Assembly: GCF_030344915.1 (NCBI RefSeq)
Contig: NZ_CP128233.1
Coordinates: 2,108,001-2,172,000, forward strand
From: Neopusillimonas aromaticivorans
GTDB lineage: Bacteria > Pseudomonadota > Gammaproteobacteria > Burkholderiales > Burkholderiaceae_B
Direction: 5' to 3'
DNA length: 64,000 nt
In this document: in pieces, positions 56,403-64,000 of the stretch
Layout of the letters: the number at the start of each line of letters is the position of its first letter
Numbering within the stretch: the first letter of the stretch is position 1
Program-made: the position numbers and the translations under genes
Notes under the pieces: model-generated
What the model was told of the DNA's origin: nothing
The model's database searches: none
The model's input: the letters and a program-made list of their open reading frames with translations, nothing else

Positions 56403-57509
56403 ATGTCATATAAATTCCAGGCCCGTCTGAATGCAGCGTGGTCGCTTGAAGCGCCTGACGGTACCGCATTCGCGCTCGACGACATCTTGCGTTTGTTGTC
56501 GGCCATTGAAACGACCGGCAATATCTCCGGGGCCTGTCGCGATTGCGGGTTGTCATACCGCCACGCATGGGGGTTGTTGCGGCGTGCCGAGCTGGTGTTT
56601 GAAACGGCGTTGCTCGATACGAACCGGCGCCAGGGCACACGCCTGACTGATTTTGCCCGGCATTTGCTGTGGGCACATCGCCGCACCGAGGCCCGGCTTG
56701 AACCGACATTGCAAAGCCTGTCGTCCGAACTCCAGGAAGCGATTGAAAGCCTTTATCCGCAACACCGGCCCCGGTTGCGTTTGCACGCCAGCCACGGGTT
56801 TGCCGTGGAAGGTCTGGTGCAGCAGGCGGGCAGTAATGATGTGCTTACAATAGAATTGCGCTATCGCACCGCAACCGAAGCGTTGGCTTCTTTGAATCGC
56901 AATGAATGTGATCTGGCCGGTTTTCAGGTGCCGGCAGGCGAGTTTCAGGCCCCGATTCTGGCGCATTACAGCCCGTGGCTTGATCCGGACCGTCACTGCC
57001 TTATCTACCTGGCACAGCGCGATACGGGCATGTTTGTCCAGCCCGATAACCCACGGAACATCCACGACATTGCCGATCTGGTCAAGCCGGGTGTACGGTT
57101 CGTGAATCGTCAGGTGGGGTCCAGCACGCGTCTGTTGGTGGGTTTGATGCTTCAACGTCTGGGCATCGACCCCGTCCAGGTCAACGGTTACGATACCAGC
57201 GAATTTACGCATCTGGCGATTGCGGCGCATATTGCCAGTGGCATGGCCGATGTGGGCATTGGCGTCGAGACGGCGGCCTGGCGGTGCGGGCTGGCGTTTA
57301 TTCCGTTGGCTAAAGAGCGTTACTATTTTGCGGTCAATCAAGACAGTCTGTCGTCCCCCCGCATGCAGGCGTTGCTGGCCCTGCTGAACGGTGAGCCTTA
57401 CCGGCAGTTTGTGGCCGGGCTGGTGGGGTATGACGCCGGACATATGGGCAGGGTCATGACGCTCGACGAGGCGTTTCCTGATACCCTGCCACCAGGAGGC
57501 AAGCGGTAA
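56403..57509 (+). CDS. ModE-type HTH plus periplasmic-binding-like domain regulator (FdsR-like)
   Basis: Intact 368-residue protein. The first 110 residues are a ModE/LysR-like winged helix (LDDILRLLSAIETTGNISGA, LSYRHAWGLLRRAELVFETA). The rest is a substrate-binding-protein-like fold (RLRLHASHGFAVEGLVQQAG, then VRFVNRQVGSSTRLLVGLML, MADVGIGVETAAWRCGLAFI). This matches the regulator that controls fds operons and also domains that bind molybdate or substrate in Mo-enzyme regulation. It is divergent from fdsG. The ligand could be formate, molybdate or molybdopterin (not resolvable here). C-terminal end lies 75 bp before moaA. Confidence 0.82.
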   Translation: MSYKFQARLNAAWSLEAPDGTAFALDDILRLLSAIETTGNISGACRDCGLSYRHAWGLLRRAELVFETALLDTNRRQGTRLTDFARHLLWAHRRTEARLEPTLQSLSSELQEAIESLYPQHRPRLRLHASHGFAVEGLVQQAGSNDVLTIELRYRTATEALASLNRNECDLAGFQVPAGEFQAPILAHYSPWLDPDRHCLIYLAQRDTGMFVQPDNPRNIHDIADLVKPGVRFVNRQVGSSTRLLVGLMLQRLGIDPVQVNGYDTSEFTHLAIAAHIASGMADVGIGVETAAWRCGLAFIPLAKERYYFAVNQDSLSSPRMQALLALLNGEPYRQFVAGLVGYDAGHMGRVMTLDEAFPDTLPPGGKR

Positions 57510-57584
57510 TGGCAACTGACAAAAGCATAAAAAAGTGATTTTCATGGCCAAGGGGTGCCCGATGCGCCGGGAGAATTGCCTTTC

Positions 57585-58622
57585 ATGGACTGGCACCCGG
57601 GTCAAGCCCCTGTAGACACGTTGCGGCGTCCGTTACGTGATTTGCGCATTTCGGTCACCGACCGGTGCAATTTTCGCTGCACCTATTGCATGCCGCGTGA
57701 CGTATTCGACGCTGATTATCCGTTCATGCCGCATTCGGCATTGCTCAGTTTCGAGGAAATCACACGCGTTGCGCGGGTGGCCATGCAGCTGGGGGTTCGG
57801 AAAATTCGCCTGACCGGTGGCGAACCACTGCTGCGCAAAGATATTGAAAAGCTGGTGTTCATGTTGTCACAGCTGCGTACCCCCGAGGGCAAGCCGCTTG
57901 AACTGACGCTAACCACTAATGGCACCTTGCTGCGCAAAAAGGCGCAAGCTCTGAAAGATGCCGGGTTGCGCCGGGTAACGGTCAGCCTTGACGCGCTTGA
58001 TCCGGTCTTGTTCGAGCGCATGAGCGACAGCCAGGTTGCGGTTGAAACCGTACTCGCTGGCATCGAGGCGGCTGCGCAGGTCGGGCTGGCGCCGGTCAAG
58101 GTCAATATGGTGGTCCGTAAAGGGTTGAACGATGACCAGATCCTGCCGATGGTGCGGCATTTTCGCGGTACCGGTCACGTGCTGCGGTTCATCGAGTACA
58201 TGGACGTAGGTTCGACCAATGGCTGGAACATGTCCGAGGTGATGACCGGGCGGGCCATGCTGGATCTGATTGGTTCGCATTTTCCGGTGGAGCCGGTGCA
58301 GGCCGACTATGCCGGTGAAGTCGCTGAACGCTGGCGCTACCTGGATGGTGTCGGTGAAATCGGTGTCATCACCAGTGTTTCTCATCCCTTCTGCCGCGAC
58401 TGTTCGCGTGCGCGCATGTCCCCCGAGGGCAAGCTGTACCTGTGCTTGTTCGCCGACCAGGGCTACGACCTGCGCTCGGTGGTGCGCGCCACCGACTCTG
58501 ACGAGATTCTGGCGGGTCATCTGGCCGGCATCTGGTCTGGCCGTACCGACCGGTACTCTGAATTGCGCGGCACCGCCGCCCAGCCGCGCACCAAAATCGA
58601 AATGAGTTATATCGGTGGTTGA
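57585..58622 (+). CDS. moaA: GTP 3',8-cyclase MoaA
   Basis: Intact, about 345 residues from the ATG at 57585, which has GGGAGA 9 bases upstream; a GTG at 57555 is possible. Radical SAM cluster CNFRCTYCMPR and the second 4Fe-4S region FCRDCSRARMSPEGKLYLCL are present, with the SYIGG C-terminus required for activity. It converts GTP to cyclic pyranopterin precursor. Overlaps mobA by eight bases. Confidence 0.93.
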   Translation: MDWHPGQAPVDTLRRPLRDLRISVTDRCNFRCTYCMPRDVFDADYPFMPHSALLSFEEITRVARVAMQLGVRKIRLTGGEPLLRKDIEKLVFMLSQLRTPEGKPLELTLTTNGTLLRKKAQALKDAGLRRVTVSLDALDPVLFERMSDSQVAVETVLAGIEAAAQVGLAPVKVNMVVRKGLNDDQILPMVRHFRGTGHVLRFIEYMDVGSTNGWNMSEVMTGRAMLDLIGSHFPVEPVQADYAGEVAERWRYLDGVGEIGVITSVSHPFCRDCSRARMSPEGKLYLCLFADQGYDLRSVVRATDSDEILAGHLAGIWSGRTDRYSELRGTAAQPRTKIEMSYIGG

Positions 58623-59313
58623 GCGCCATCACATCACCGGCCTCATTCTGGCCGGTGGCCGTTCGTCCCGGTTCGCAGGCCACGATTCTGCCGCTGAAGC
58701 CGTTGACAAGGGGCTGGCCCTTTTGGACGGCCAGCCGCTGGTGGCCCATGTCCAGCGCTACATGGCTGAACGGGTTGGGCCGCTGTGGATCAGTGCCAAT
58801 CGTCATCAACCGGATTACCGACGGTTTGGTGAGGTGTTGCCCGACGACCCGGCTTACGGTACATACGCCGGCCCGCTGGCCGGTGTGGCCACGGCCCTGA
58901 AACGCTTGCAAACCCCGTGGTTGCTGACGCTGCCCGTTGATACCCCCTGTTTGCCCGATGACCTGGTCACACGGCTGGCGGCCCGCGCGGCGCAAGGGGC
59001 CTTGCTGGTCAGTGCCACTACGGAGCACGGTGCGTTTCCGTTATGCATGCTGGTGCACCGTATCCTGGCCATGTCATTGCACAACGCCTTGTTGGCCGGT
59101 CAGCGTAAGGTGAGGGCATGGCAGGTGGATGTCGGCGGTGTTGAGGTGCAGTTTGATGCGCAGGGCGTTACGTTCTTCAATATCAACACTGTGCATGACC
59201 TGGACATCGTGCGGGGCGGTAGTCAGCGCGGCAGGGACGTAAAGCCCGAGCCGAGGGCGAACATTAGGCCGGAGTGTAAAAACACGTCCAGCCCTAACGC
59301 GTCGTCAGGATAG
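58615..59313 (+). CDS. mobA: Molybdenum cofactor guanylyltransferase MobA
   Basis: Intact 232-residue nucleotidyltransferase, GTG start overlapping moaA. N-terminal GTP-binding signature LILAGGRSSRFAG and LPVDTPCLPDDL with the metal-binding Asp; also GPLAGVATALKRL. It makes Mo-MGD, the bis-MGD form needed by FdsA. The end overlaps the convergent moeA stop by nine bases. A C-terminal tail of about 25 residues after the last family block is unusual but in frame. Confidence 0.9.
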   Translation: MVERHHITGLILAGGRSSRFAGHDSAAEAVDKGLALLDGQPLVAHVQRYMAERVGPLWISANRHQPDYRRFGEVLPDDPAYGTYAGPLAGVATALKRLQTPWLLTLPVDTPCLPDDLVTRLAARAAQGALLVSATTEHGAFPLCMLVHRILAMSLHNALLAGQRKVRAWQVDVGGVEVQFDAQGVTFFNINTVHDLDIVRGGSQRGRDVKPEPRANIRPECKNTSSPNASSG

Positions 59314-60519
59314 CCAGTGCGCAAAGTCGTAGTAGGCGACGACATCGTCGTCAGATACCGTGGTATTGACCGGAATACGCGCCAGCCCCGATGCCCAGGG
59401 CAGGGCACTGATAATGGCCGAGCCTTGCAGTTCGTAGGGCACCAGTGCCGGCAGCCCTGAACGCGAGGGTTTGCATTGCACACGCAAAAATTCTTCGCGG
59501 GTTTCATGAAACGATTTGCTGGTGCGCAAGCGTCCGTAGCAGATCGGGGGAACAGGTCGGTACGTCCCTGAAGCCGTCGTACCAGGGTGACACCAGCAAG
59601 CCAAATACCACAAAGGCCGATACCGGGTTGCCTGGCAGGCAGACCACCGGTTTGTTTCTGACCTTTGCCAGCGCTACCGGCTTGCCTGGTTTCATGCACA
59701 CGCGCCACAGGTCAAGCGTGCCACCCAGTAATTCGAGGACAGGTTTGACCAGGTCTTTTTCGCCGACTGAAACCCCACCCACGGTCAGCACCAGATCACA
59801 TTCAGCCAGCAGGGCCAGGAAGGCGTTTTCAATCGCTTCGTGGGTATCGGCCGCGTGCAGGGTCTGGCAAACCACACCCCCATTTGCGCGACCAGACCGG
59901 CCAGCATGGCGCCGTTCGAGTTGTAAATCTGGGCTGACCCCAGGGGTTGACCGGGGTTCACCAGTTCGTCGCCGGTAGTCAGGATGCCGACTTTCAGCCG
60001 GGCATAAACTTTGACTTCATGAATGCCTTGCGAGGCCAGCACGGCGATCTGGCCGGTGTGCAGCACGGTGCCGGTCGTCAGGATTTGCTGGTCTTGTTCG
60101 ACATCTTCACCGCGTTTGCGTACGTGTTCGCCAAGAATGGGTACCTGTGTAAGGGTAATGGTACCGTCTTGCTCAACCACGTTTTCCTGCATGACGATTG
60201 TGTCGGCGCCGTCGGGCATGACGCAACCGGTAAACAGGCGAATGGTGTGCCCGGGTTTCAGCGCTTCAGGGGTTTGCCCAGCAAAGCACCGCTGCTGTAC
60301 TGGCAGTGCACGCTGGGGGCCGTAATCGGCGAAACGGATGGCGTAACCATCCATGGCACTGTTGTCGGCCGGCGGTAAATCGACCCGGGCCACGATGTCC
60401 TCGGCCAGCACGCGTCCGAATGCATCGAACAGTGTGCATGTTTCGGTGGTTGAAGGGGCATTGCCCGCTTCGGAAAGCCGGCGCTGGGCGTCATCAAAAT
60501 CAAGCATGGCAGTGTTCAT
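59305..60519 (-). CDS. moeA: Molybdopterin molybdenumtransferase MoeA, three frameshifts
   Basis: About 406 residues. Starts MNTAMLDFDDAQRRLSEAGN. PPADNSAMDGYAIRF, VRKRGEDVEQDQQILTTGTV and GDELVNPGQPLGSAQIYNSN match MoeA. The conserved C-terminal domain includes LVLTVGGVSVGEKDLVKPVL and KPGKPVALAKVRNKPVVCLPGN. Bases are missing at 59877-59881 (C5), and at two places near 59574-59575 and 59546-59550. Restored, the end reads FHETREEFLRVQ and WASGLARIPVNTTVSDDDVV. It inserts molybdate into adenylylated molybdopterin. Confidence 0.9.
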
Positions 60520-60524
60520 GGGGT

Positions 60525-61052
60525 TTAACCGGAAGATTCAAGATAATGGCTGGCAAAGTTGCAGGGGCGATGGGTGCTGTCAAGTTGCTCTTTGATAATG
60601 CGCTCGAAGGCTGTGCGGCAGGCACCGGTCGAGCCGGGCATGCAAAAGATCAGCGTGTCGTTGGCTCCGCCGGCGAAGGCGTCAGACTGCAATGTGGAAC
60701 TGCCGATTTCGAGAAACGACAAATGCCGGAACAGTTCACCGAAACCGGCGATGGTGACATCCAGCAAGGGTGTAATGGCTGCGGCCGTGGCTTTTTGATG
60801 CGAATAGCCTGTGCCCCCATTGGTCAGAATGACCTGAATGGCCGGGTCGGCAATCCAGGCACTGATGATTTTGCGCAACTCGTAAATATTGCCGCTGCTG
60901 ATTTCACGCTGAACGCAGTGGTGGCCGGCCTCGGTCAGCGCGTGTTCCAGGTAGTCACCCGAGGTATCGTTGGCGCGAGTGCGGGTGTCTGAAATGGTCA
61001 GTACCGCACAATTCAGACGTATTGGCGGTGTGTCGGGCCTGGTCTTGCTCAT
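60525..61052 (-). CDS. moaB: Molybdenum cofactor biosynthesis protein B
   Basis: Intact 175-residue protein. MoaB/MogA fold: LNCAVLTISDTRTRANDTSG, VILTNGGTGYSHQKATAAAI with the molybdopterin-binding GGTG, and ANDTLIFCMPGSTGACRTAF with the PGS loop. It adenylylates molybdopterin before MoeA. Overlaps moaE by four bases (61049-61052) and ends 6 bp before moeA. Confidence 0.9.
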   Translation of the reverse strand: MSKTRPDTPPIRLNCAVLTISDTRTRANDTSGDYLEHALTEAGHHCVQREISSGNIYELRKIISAWIADPAIQVILTNGGTGYSHQKATAAAITPLLDVTIAGFGELFRHLSFLEIGSSTLQSDAFAGGANDTLIFCMPGSTGACRTAFERIIKEQLDSTHRPCNFASHYLESSG

Positions 61053-61534
61053 GATGGCTCCGTGGTGTCAGTTGACGTATCGGTGCCCCACCGGGCAGTT
61101 TTTTCAGCGTCGGTTTCGCGCTGCTGTACCCAAAAGCGTTCGCCGTTTGACAGTGTCTCGCGCTTCCAGAAGGGCGCGCGTGTTTTCAGGGCATCGATAA
61201 TGAACTCGCAGGCCCGGAACGCATCGCCACGGTGAGCGCTGGCAACGCCCACAAATACAATTTGTTCGGCGTTCCCCAGTTCGCCTACACGATGAACGAC
61301 CACAGGTTCGGGCACATTCCAGCGCTGTTGCGCTTGCGTGCAGATCTCGGTGATTTCACGTTCGCACATGCCGGGGTAGTGCTCAAGAAACAGGGTGCGG
61401 GTATGCTGGCCTTCGGCATAATCGCGCACATAGCCGGTGAAGGTCACCAGGGCGCCGGCCTGCCCGGCGGTGCGCGTGCGCAGTTGTGCGGTCAGGTCTG
61501 CGACATTGAAGTCGTCAGTTTGCACCACCACCAT
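61049..61534 (-). CDS. moaE: Molybdopterin synthase catalytic subunit
   Basis: 161 residues from ATG 61534, which lies directly after the moaD stop. GALVTFTGYVRDYAEGQHTR, LEHYPGMCEREITEICTQAQ, VGVASAHRGDAFRACEFIID and the lysine of APFWKRETLSNGERFWV are the MoaE core and active site. With thiocarboxylated MoaD it makes molybdopterin from precursor Z. The longer in-frame start at 61606 would overlap most of moaD's 3' end and is rejected. Confidence 0.92.
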   Translation of the reverse strand: MVVVQTDDFNVADLTAQLRTRTAGQAGALVTFTGYVRDYAEGQHTRTLFLEHYPGMCEREITEICTQAQQRWNVPEPVVVHRVGELGNAEQIVFVGVASAHRGDAFRACEFIIDALKTRAPFWKRETLSNGERFWVQQRETDAEKTARWGTDTSTDTTEPS

Positions 61535-61535
61535 A

Positions 61536-61787
61536 TCAGCCCCCGGTAACCGGTTCGAAGACGGCCACTTCGTCGCCCGGATTAATAATGGCAGAGGGTT
61601 TGACATGGAACTGGTTGACCGCCAGCTTCAGCCGTTTTGCGGGTGCCAGCTGCGGGTAACGGGATTCAAGCTGAACCAGCCAGTCGGCCCCGGTAACGGG
61701 TTCTGCCAACGGCCAGGTTTCAAGTCGTGTGCCGGTCAGCTCGGCAACCTGCGCAAAGTAAAGAACATTAATTGCTGTGCCACTCAC
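61536..61787 (-). CDS. moaD: Molybdopterin synthase sulfur carrier subunit
   Basis: Intact 83-residue ubiquitin-like protein: INVLYFAQVAELTGTRLE and NPGDEVAVFEPVTGG. The C-terminal Gly-Gly is the site of thiocarboxylation by MoeB. It overlaps moaC by 20 bases, and moaE begins right after. Confidence 0.92.
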   Translation of the reverse strand: MSGTAINVLYFAQVAELTGTRLETWPLAEPVTGADWLVQLESRYPQLAPAKRLKLAVNQFHVKPSAIINPGDEVAVFEPVTGG

Positions 61788-62259
61788 CGCTTTTACCTCC
61801 GGATTTGTGAATCAGTCGGATGTTTTCCAGAATGATGCCTTTGTCGGCGGCTTTGCACATATCGTACACCGTCAGTGCGGCCACGCTGCAGGCGGTCATG
61901 GCCTCCATTTCGACGCCGGTTTTGGCATCGGTGCGGCAGGTTGAGGTAATGGTAACGCTGTGTGTGGCTTCGTCAAGGGCAAAGTCGACGCCGGCAAAGC
62001 TGAGGGGCAGGCTATGGCACAGGGGTATCAGTTCGGCGCACCGCTTGGCGGCCAGAATACCGGCGACACGCGCCGTATTCAGTACTTCGCCTTTGGCATT
62101 ATCGCGTGCCGTCAGCAGGCCAAAGGCCTGTGCGCTCATGACCACACGCCCTTGAGCCGTGGCGCTGCGCTGGGTGGGGGCTTTATTGCCCACATCGACC
62201 ATGCGGATCTGCCCGGATTCATCCAGGTGACTGAGAATGGGTTCGTCGTTGTTGCTCAT
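61768..62259 (-). CDS. moaC: Cyclic pyranopterin monophosphate synthase accessory protein MoaC
   Basis: Intact 163-residue protein. HLDESGQIRMVDVGNKAPTQ, AAKRCAELIPLCHSLPLSF with the catalytic Lys/His and GVEMEAMTACSVAALTVYDM with the conserved Glu-Met-Glu block. First gene of the moaC-moaD-moaE-moaB-moeA unit. With MoaA it makes cyclic pyranopterin monophosphate. Confidence 0.93.
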   Translation of the reverse strand: MSNNDEPILSHLDESGQIRMVDVGNKAPTQRSATAQGRVVMSAQAFGLLTARDNAKGEVLNTARVAGILAAKRCAELIPLCHSLPLSFAGVDFALDEATHSVTITSTCRTDAKTGVEMEAMTACSVAALTVYDMCKAADKGIILENIRLIHKSGGKSGEWHSN

Positions 62260-62388
62260 CGTCTCTGCTAATCGTTGTTATGGCATGAAAGACAGATGAT
62301 ATACGCAAGGGGAGGGCGTGTGGTTTTGTGGCCGACTCAGCGCCTGGATGGCAATGTTCTCGGCATTGGTCAAATTTTCGTCATGGGT

Positions 62389-62781
62389 TCAATGCCCCAG
62401 CGCATTCCGGATACGCGCGTAATCAATGAGCTTGTCATGATGGAACCCTTTAATCAGGCCGTCATGACGCGGTACGATAATCGAGGCGCGACGACGCGTC
62501 AGGGTTTCGCCTTCGATGACGCCGCGTTCGAACAGAGGGTCGAATTCGTCGAGCAACAGGCCGTGTTCTTCGGCGTAGCGGGTGAAATTATGGCGGGCTG
62601 TCATGCGATGCAGGTTGGCGTCGTCCAGTTCCACACCAAAAACGCAGGCGGCCCCGTTGGTTGCACCCGCCATGACGACCCATTGTTCAAACGAAATGCA
62701 AAGCTGGCGGTCAGCAACCGCATAGGCCGAGCCATAGGTGGCCATAGACAAAATTGCGGCAGATATTTTTGGCAGAATCAT
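62389..62781 (-). CDS. Hypothetical secreted protein, 130 residues
   Basis: A Sec signal peptide (MILPKISAAILSMATYGSAY with cleavage near SAYA-V) precedes a mature region of about 110 residues: two Cys (about residues 28 and 46), His-rich middle (LHRMTARHNFTRYAEEHG) and an acidic/basic tail. No family is recognised. It sits alone between the moa unit and the peroxiredoxin, on the strand opposite to the latter. Confidence 0.6.
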   Translation of the reverse strand: MILPKISAAILSMATYGSAYAVADRQLCISFEQWVVMAGATNGAACVFGVELDDANLHRMTARHNFTRYAEEHGLLLDEFDPLFERGVIEGETLTRRRASIIVPRHDGLIKGFHHDKLIDYARIRNALGH

Positions 62782-62913
62782 GTGGGTGTCCCGTTCGCGA
62801 AGGAAGGGTTTTTCTTTTATGAAGACCCTTATTCTGACAGGGTTGCGTTACAGGCGCATGACGTGCTGGTATTAGAATGTTTATTTTTTCAATGATTTAC
62901 CAAGAGGAACGCT

Positions 62914-63417
62914 ATGACGATCAAAACAGGTGATACCCTGCCGGAAGGCACACTGACCGAATTCATCGAGGTTGAACAGCAGGGCTGCAGTCTTGGTCCT
63001 AACGCATTCAAGGTTTCTGATCTGGTCAAGGGCAAAAAAATCGCGATTTTTGCTGTTCCCGGAGCATTTACGCCCACATGTTCGGCCCAGCATGTCCCCG
63101 GCTTTCTGGAACATTTTGACGCATTGAAGGCCAAAGGTATTGATGAGATCTGGTGTGTTGCGGTAAATGACGCCTTTGTCATGGGCGCTTGGGGGCGTGA
63201 TCAGAAGGTTAATGGCCGCATTCGCATGATGGCCGATGGCAGTGGCCTCTGGACACGTGCGTTGGGGCTGGAGCTTGATCTGGTCGACCGTGGTCTGGGC
63301 GTGCGCTCACAACGTTATTCCATGGTCGTCGACAATGGTGTGGTCACCCTGCTCAATCTTGAAAACGGGGGCGGCTATTCCGTCAGTGATGCCGCAACGT
63401 TGTTGCAGCAACTCTAA
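62914..63417 (+). CDS. Peroxiredoxin, Prx5 type
   Basis: Intact 167-residue thioredoxin-fold protein. Peroxidatic Cys in FAVPGAFTPTCSAQHVPGFL, the Pro-X3-Thr/Cys signature, and WCVAVNDAFVMGAWGRDQ. It matches the short Prx5/AhpE-like hybrid-peroxiredoxin family without a fused glutaredoxin. It reduces H2O2 and organic peroxides using glutathione/glutaredoxin or thioredoxin. GAGGAA at 62904-62909 sets the start. Confidence 0.9.
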   Translation: MTIKTGDTLPEGTLTEFIEVEQQGCSLGPNAFKVSDLVKGKKIAIFAVPGAFTPTCSAQHVPGFLEHFDALKAKGIDEIWCVAVNDAFVMGAWGRDQKVNGRIRMMADGSGLWTRALGLELDLVDRGLGVRSQRYSMVVDNGVVTLLNLENGGGYSVSDAATLLQQL

Positions 63418-63430
63418 ATCTTGAGTGAAG

Positions 63431-63455
63431 CGGCGTTGTCATCAAAGCAACGCCG
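63431..63455 (+). terminator. Palindrome after the peroxiredoxin gene
   Basis: CGGCGTTG (63431-63438) and CAACGCCG (63448-63455) are perfect arms around a 9-nt loop, 14 bp after the stop. There is no T run, so it may only stabilise the transcript 3' end. Confidence 0.5.
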
Positions 63456-63511
63456 TGCAAGACGTAAACCGTGCAGGAGCTTATGGCGTTCAAGCAAGGA
63501 ATCGCGGCGGC

Positions 63512-64000
63512 ATGATTGGTGCTGTCATTTCATTCTCGTCGTTGTATCTGGCAACTCTGCTGCTGTTGTTGGGCACCGGTTTGTTCAACACCTACCTGGG
63601 TATTCGGCTGGCCGAAGCCCAGGTGTCCGAGCTCTGGGTGGGCTCCCTGATTGCGGTGTACTACCTGGGGTTGGTATTGGGTGCCCGAAATGGTCACCGG
63701 CTTATTGGCCGTGTCGGTCACATACGGGCTTACGCGTCGTCGGCGGCCGTGGTTACGGTAGCCGTACTGGCGCAGGCTCTGATTGATAACCTGTGGGTAT
63801 GGGTTGGGTTGCGTTTTCTTGCGGGCCTGGCCATGGTGACGCAGTTCATGGTCATTGAGAACTGGCTGAACGAGCAAACCGAAAACACGTCGCGTGGCAA
63901 GGTGTTTGCGTTCTACATGGTGTTTTCGGGTTTGGGTACGGTGCTGGGCCAGTTTTCCCTGACGCTGTTTCCTGCGCTTGATTATCAGCCTCTGGTGTTT
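63512..64000 (+). CDS. MFS transporter (YcaD-like), 3'-truncated by window edge
   Basis: The frame opens at ATG 63512 (MIGAVISFSSLYLATLLLLL) and is open to the last base. It shows five or six helices: GTGLFNTYLGIRLAE, ELWVGSLIAVYYLGLVLGAR, the MFS loop NGHRLIGRVGHIRAYA, and FLAGLAMVTQFMVIENWLNE. The overall pattern matches the YcaD branch of the major facilitator superfamily. Substrate unknown. The rest lies outside the window. Confidence 0.8.
   Translation, partial: MIGAVISFSSLYLATLLLLLGTGLFNTYLGIRLAEAQVSELWVGSLIAVYYLGLVLGARNGHRLIGRVGHIRAYASSAAVVTVAVLAQALIDNLWVWVGLRFLAGLAMVTQFMVIENWLNEQTENTSRGKVFAFYMVFSGLGTVLGQFSLTLFPALDYQPLVF

Noticed and set aside
56553..57605. 350-codon minus-strand frame opposite the fds regulator
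   Set aside because: Antisense shadow; the plus-strand protein has a clear HTH and binding-protein domain.
1..64000. CRISPR arrays, insertion sequences, integrases, rRNA or phage genes
   Set aside because: Scanned for regularly spaced repeats, transposase and integrase motifs and structural RNA signatures; none found.

Overview
The window looks like chromosomal DNA of a betaproteobacterium, most likely an Alcaligenaceae member (Pusillimonas/Castellaniella/Bordetella relatives). This is inferred from the kind and order of housekeeping genes (mltD-gloB-methyltransferase-rnhA ... dnaQ, a soluble fdsGBA-fdhD-fdsD formate dehydrogenase beside molybdenum cofactor genes) and from high-GC codon use. 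No rRNA, tRNA, CRISPR, insertion sequence or prophage was seen. About 30 of some 70 genes are split by frameshifts. Nearly all are explained by one or two bases missing from (twice, one base extra in) a short homopolymer, and the protein families read on perfectly in the next frame. I treat these as uncorrected sequencing errors and annotate each such gene over its full span.

Layout. 1-3818: end of an RND efflux pair, convergent with a MarR regulator (3815-4245). 4659-10346: a TRAP transporter (dctPQM), then flavin reductase, flavin-dependent hydroxylase and gamma-resorcylate decarboxylase, i.e. uptake and upper catabolism of 2,6-dihydroxybenzoate to resorcinol and on to hydroxyquinol. Similar palindromes lie at both promoters. 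10526-13266: an AraC regulator and a two-component luciferase-like monooxygenase operon. 13495-20963: TerC, NhaR-like regulator, DUF457 membrane protein, aromatic aminotransferase, a 52-residue small protein, DUF3237 protein, a 221-bp nested palindrome, TrhO and a glutathione-transferase-like protein.

20993-32317 is a single minus-strand operon of 15 tightly coupled genes. It is an aryl-polyene-type lipid/pigment cluster: lipoprotein, ACP, ApeG-like membrane protein, acyl-AMP ligase, two hotdog dehydratases, HtrB-like acyltransferase, LolA-like carrier, methyltransferase, ketosynthase, a ketosynthase-like partner, ketoreductase, glycosyltransferase and an ABC-2 exporter. It looks more AT-rich than its surroundings, and no ammonia-lyase, thioesterase or MMPL exporter is visible in it. 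This is the most unusual system here.

32480-44666: a trypsin/Calx-beta protein, fabI, mltD, gloB, a methyltransferase, rnhA, a second RND pump lying between rnhA and dnaQ, and serA. 44641-46753: a nitric-oxide response operon (group III truncated globin, NnrS, NsrR) with an NsrR-like box. 46906-50083: glycosyltransferase, GtrA, a ChbG-type deacetylase, a DUF442 protein and a universal stress protein. 50204-62259: NAD-dependent formate dehydrogenase (fdsGBA, fdhD, fdsD), its divergent ModE/LysR-like regulator, and Mo-cofactor genes moaA, mobA, moeA, moaB, moaE, moaD, moaC, which supply the enzyme's cofactor. The window ends with an orphan periplasmic protein, a peroxiredoxin and the start of a YcaD-like MFS transporter.
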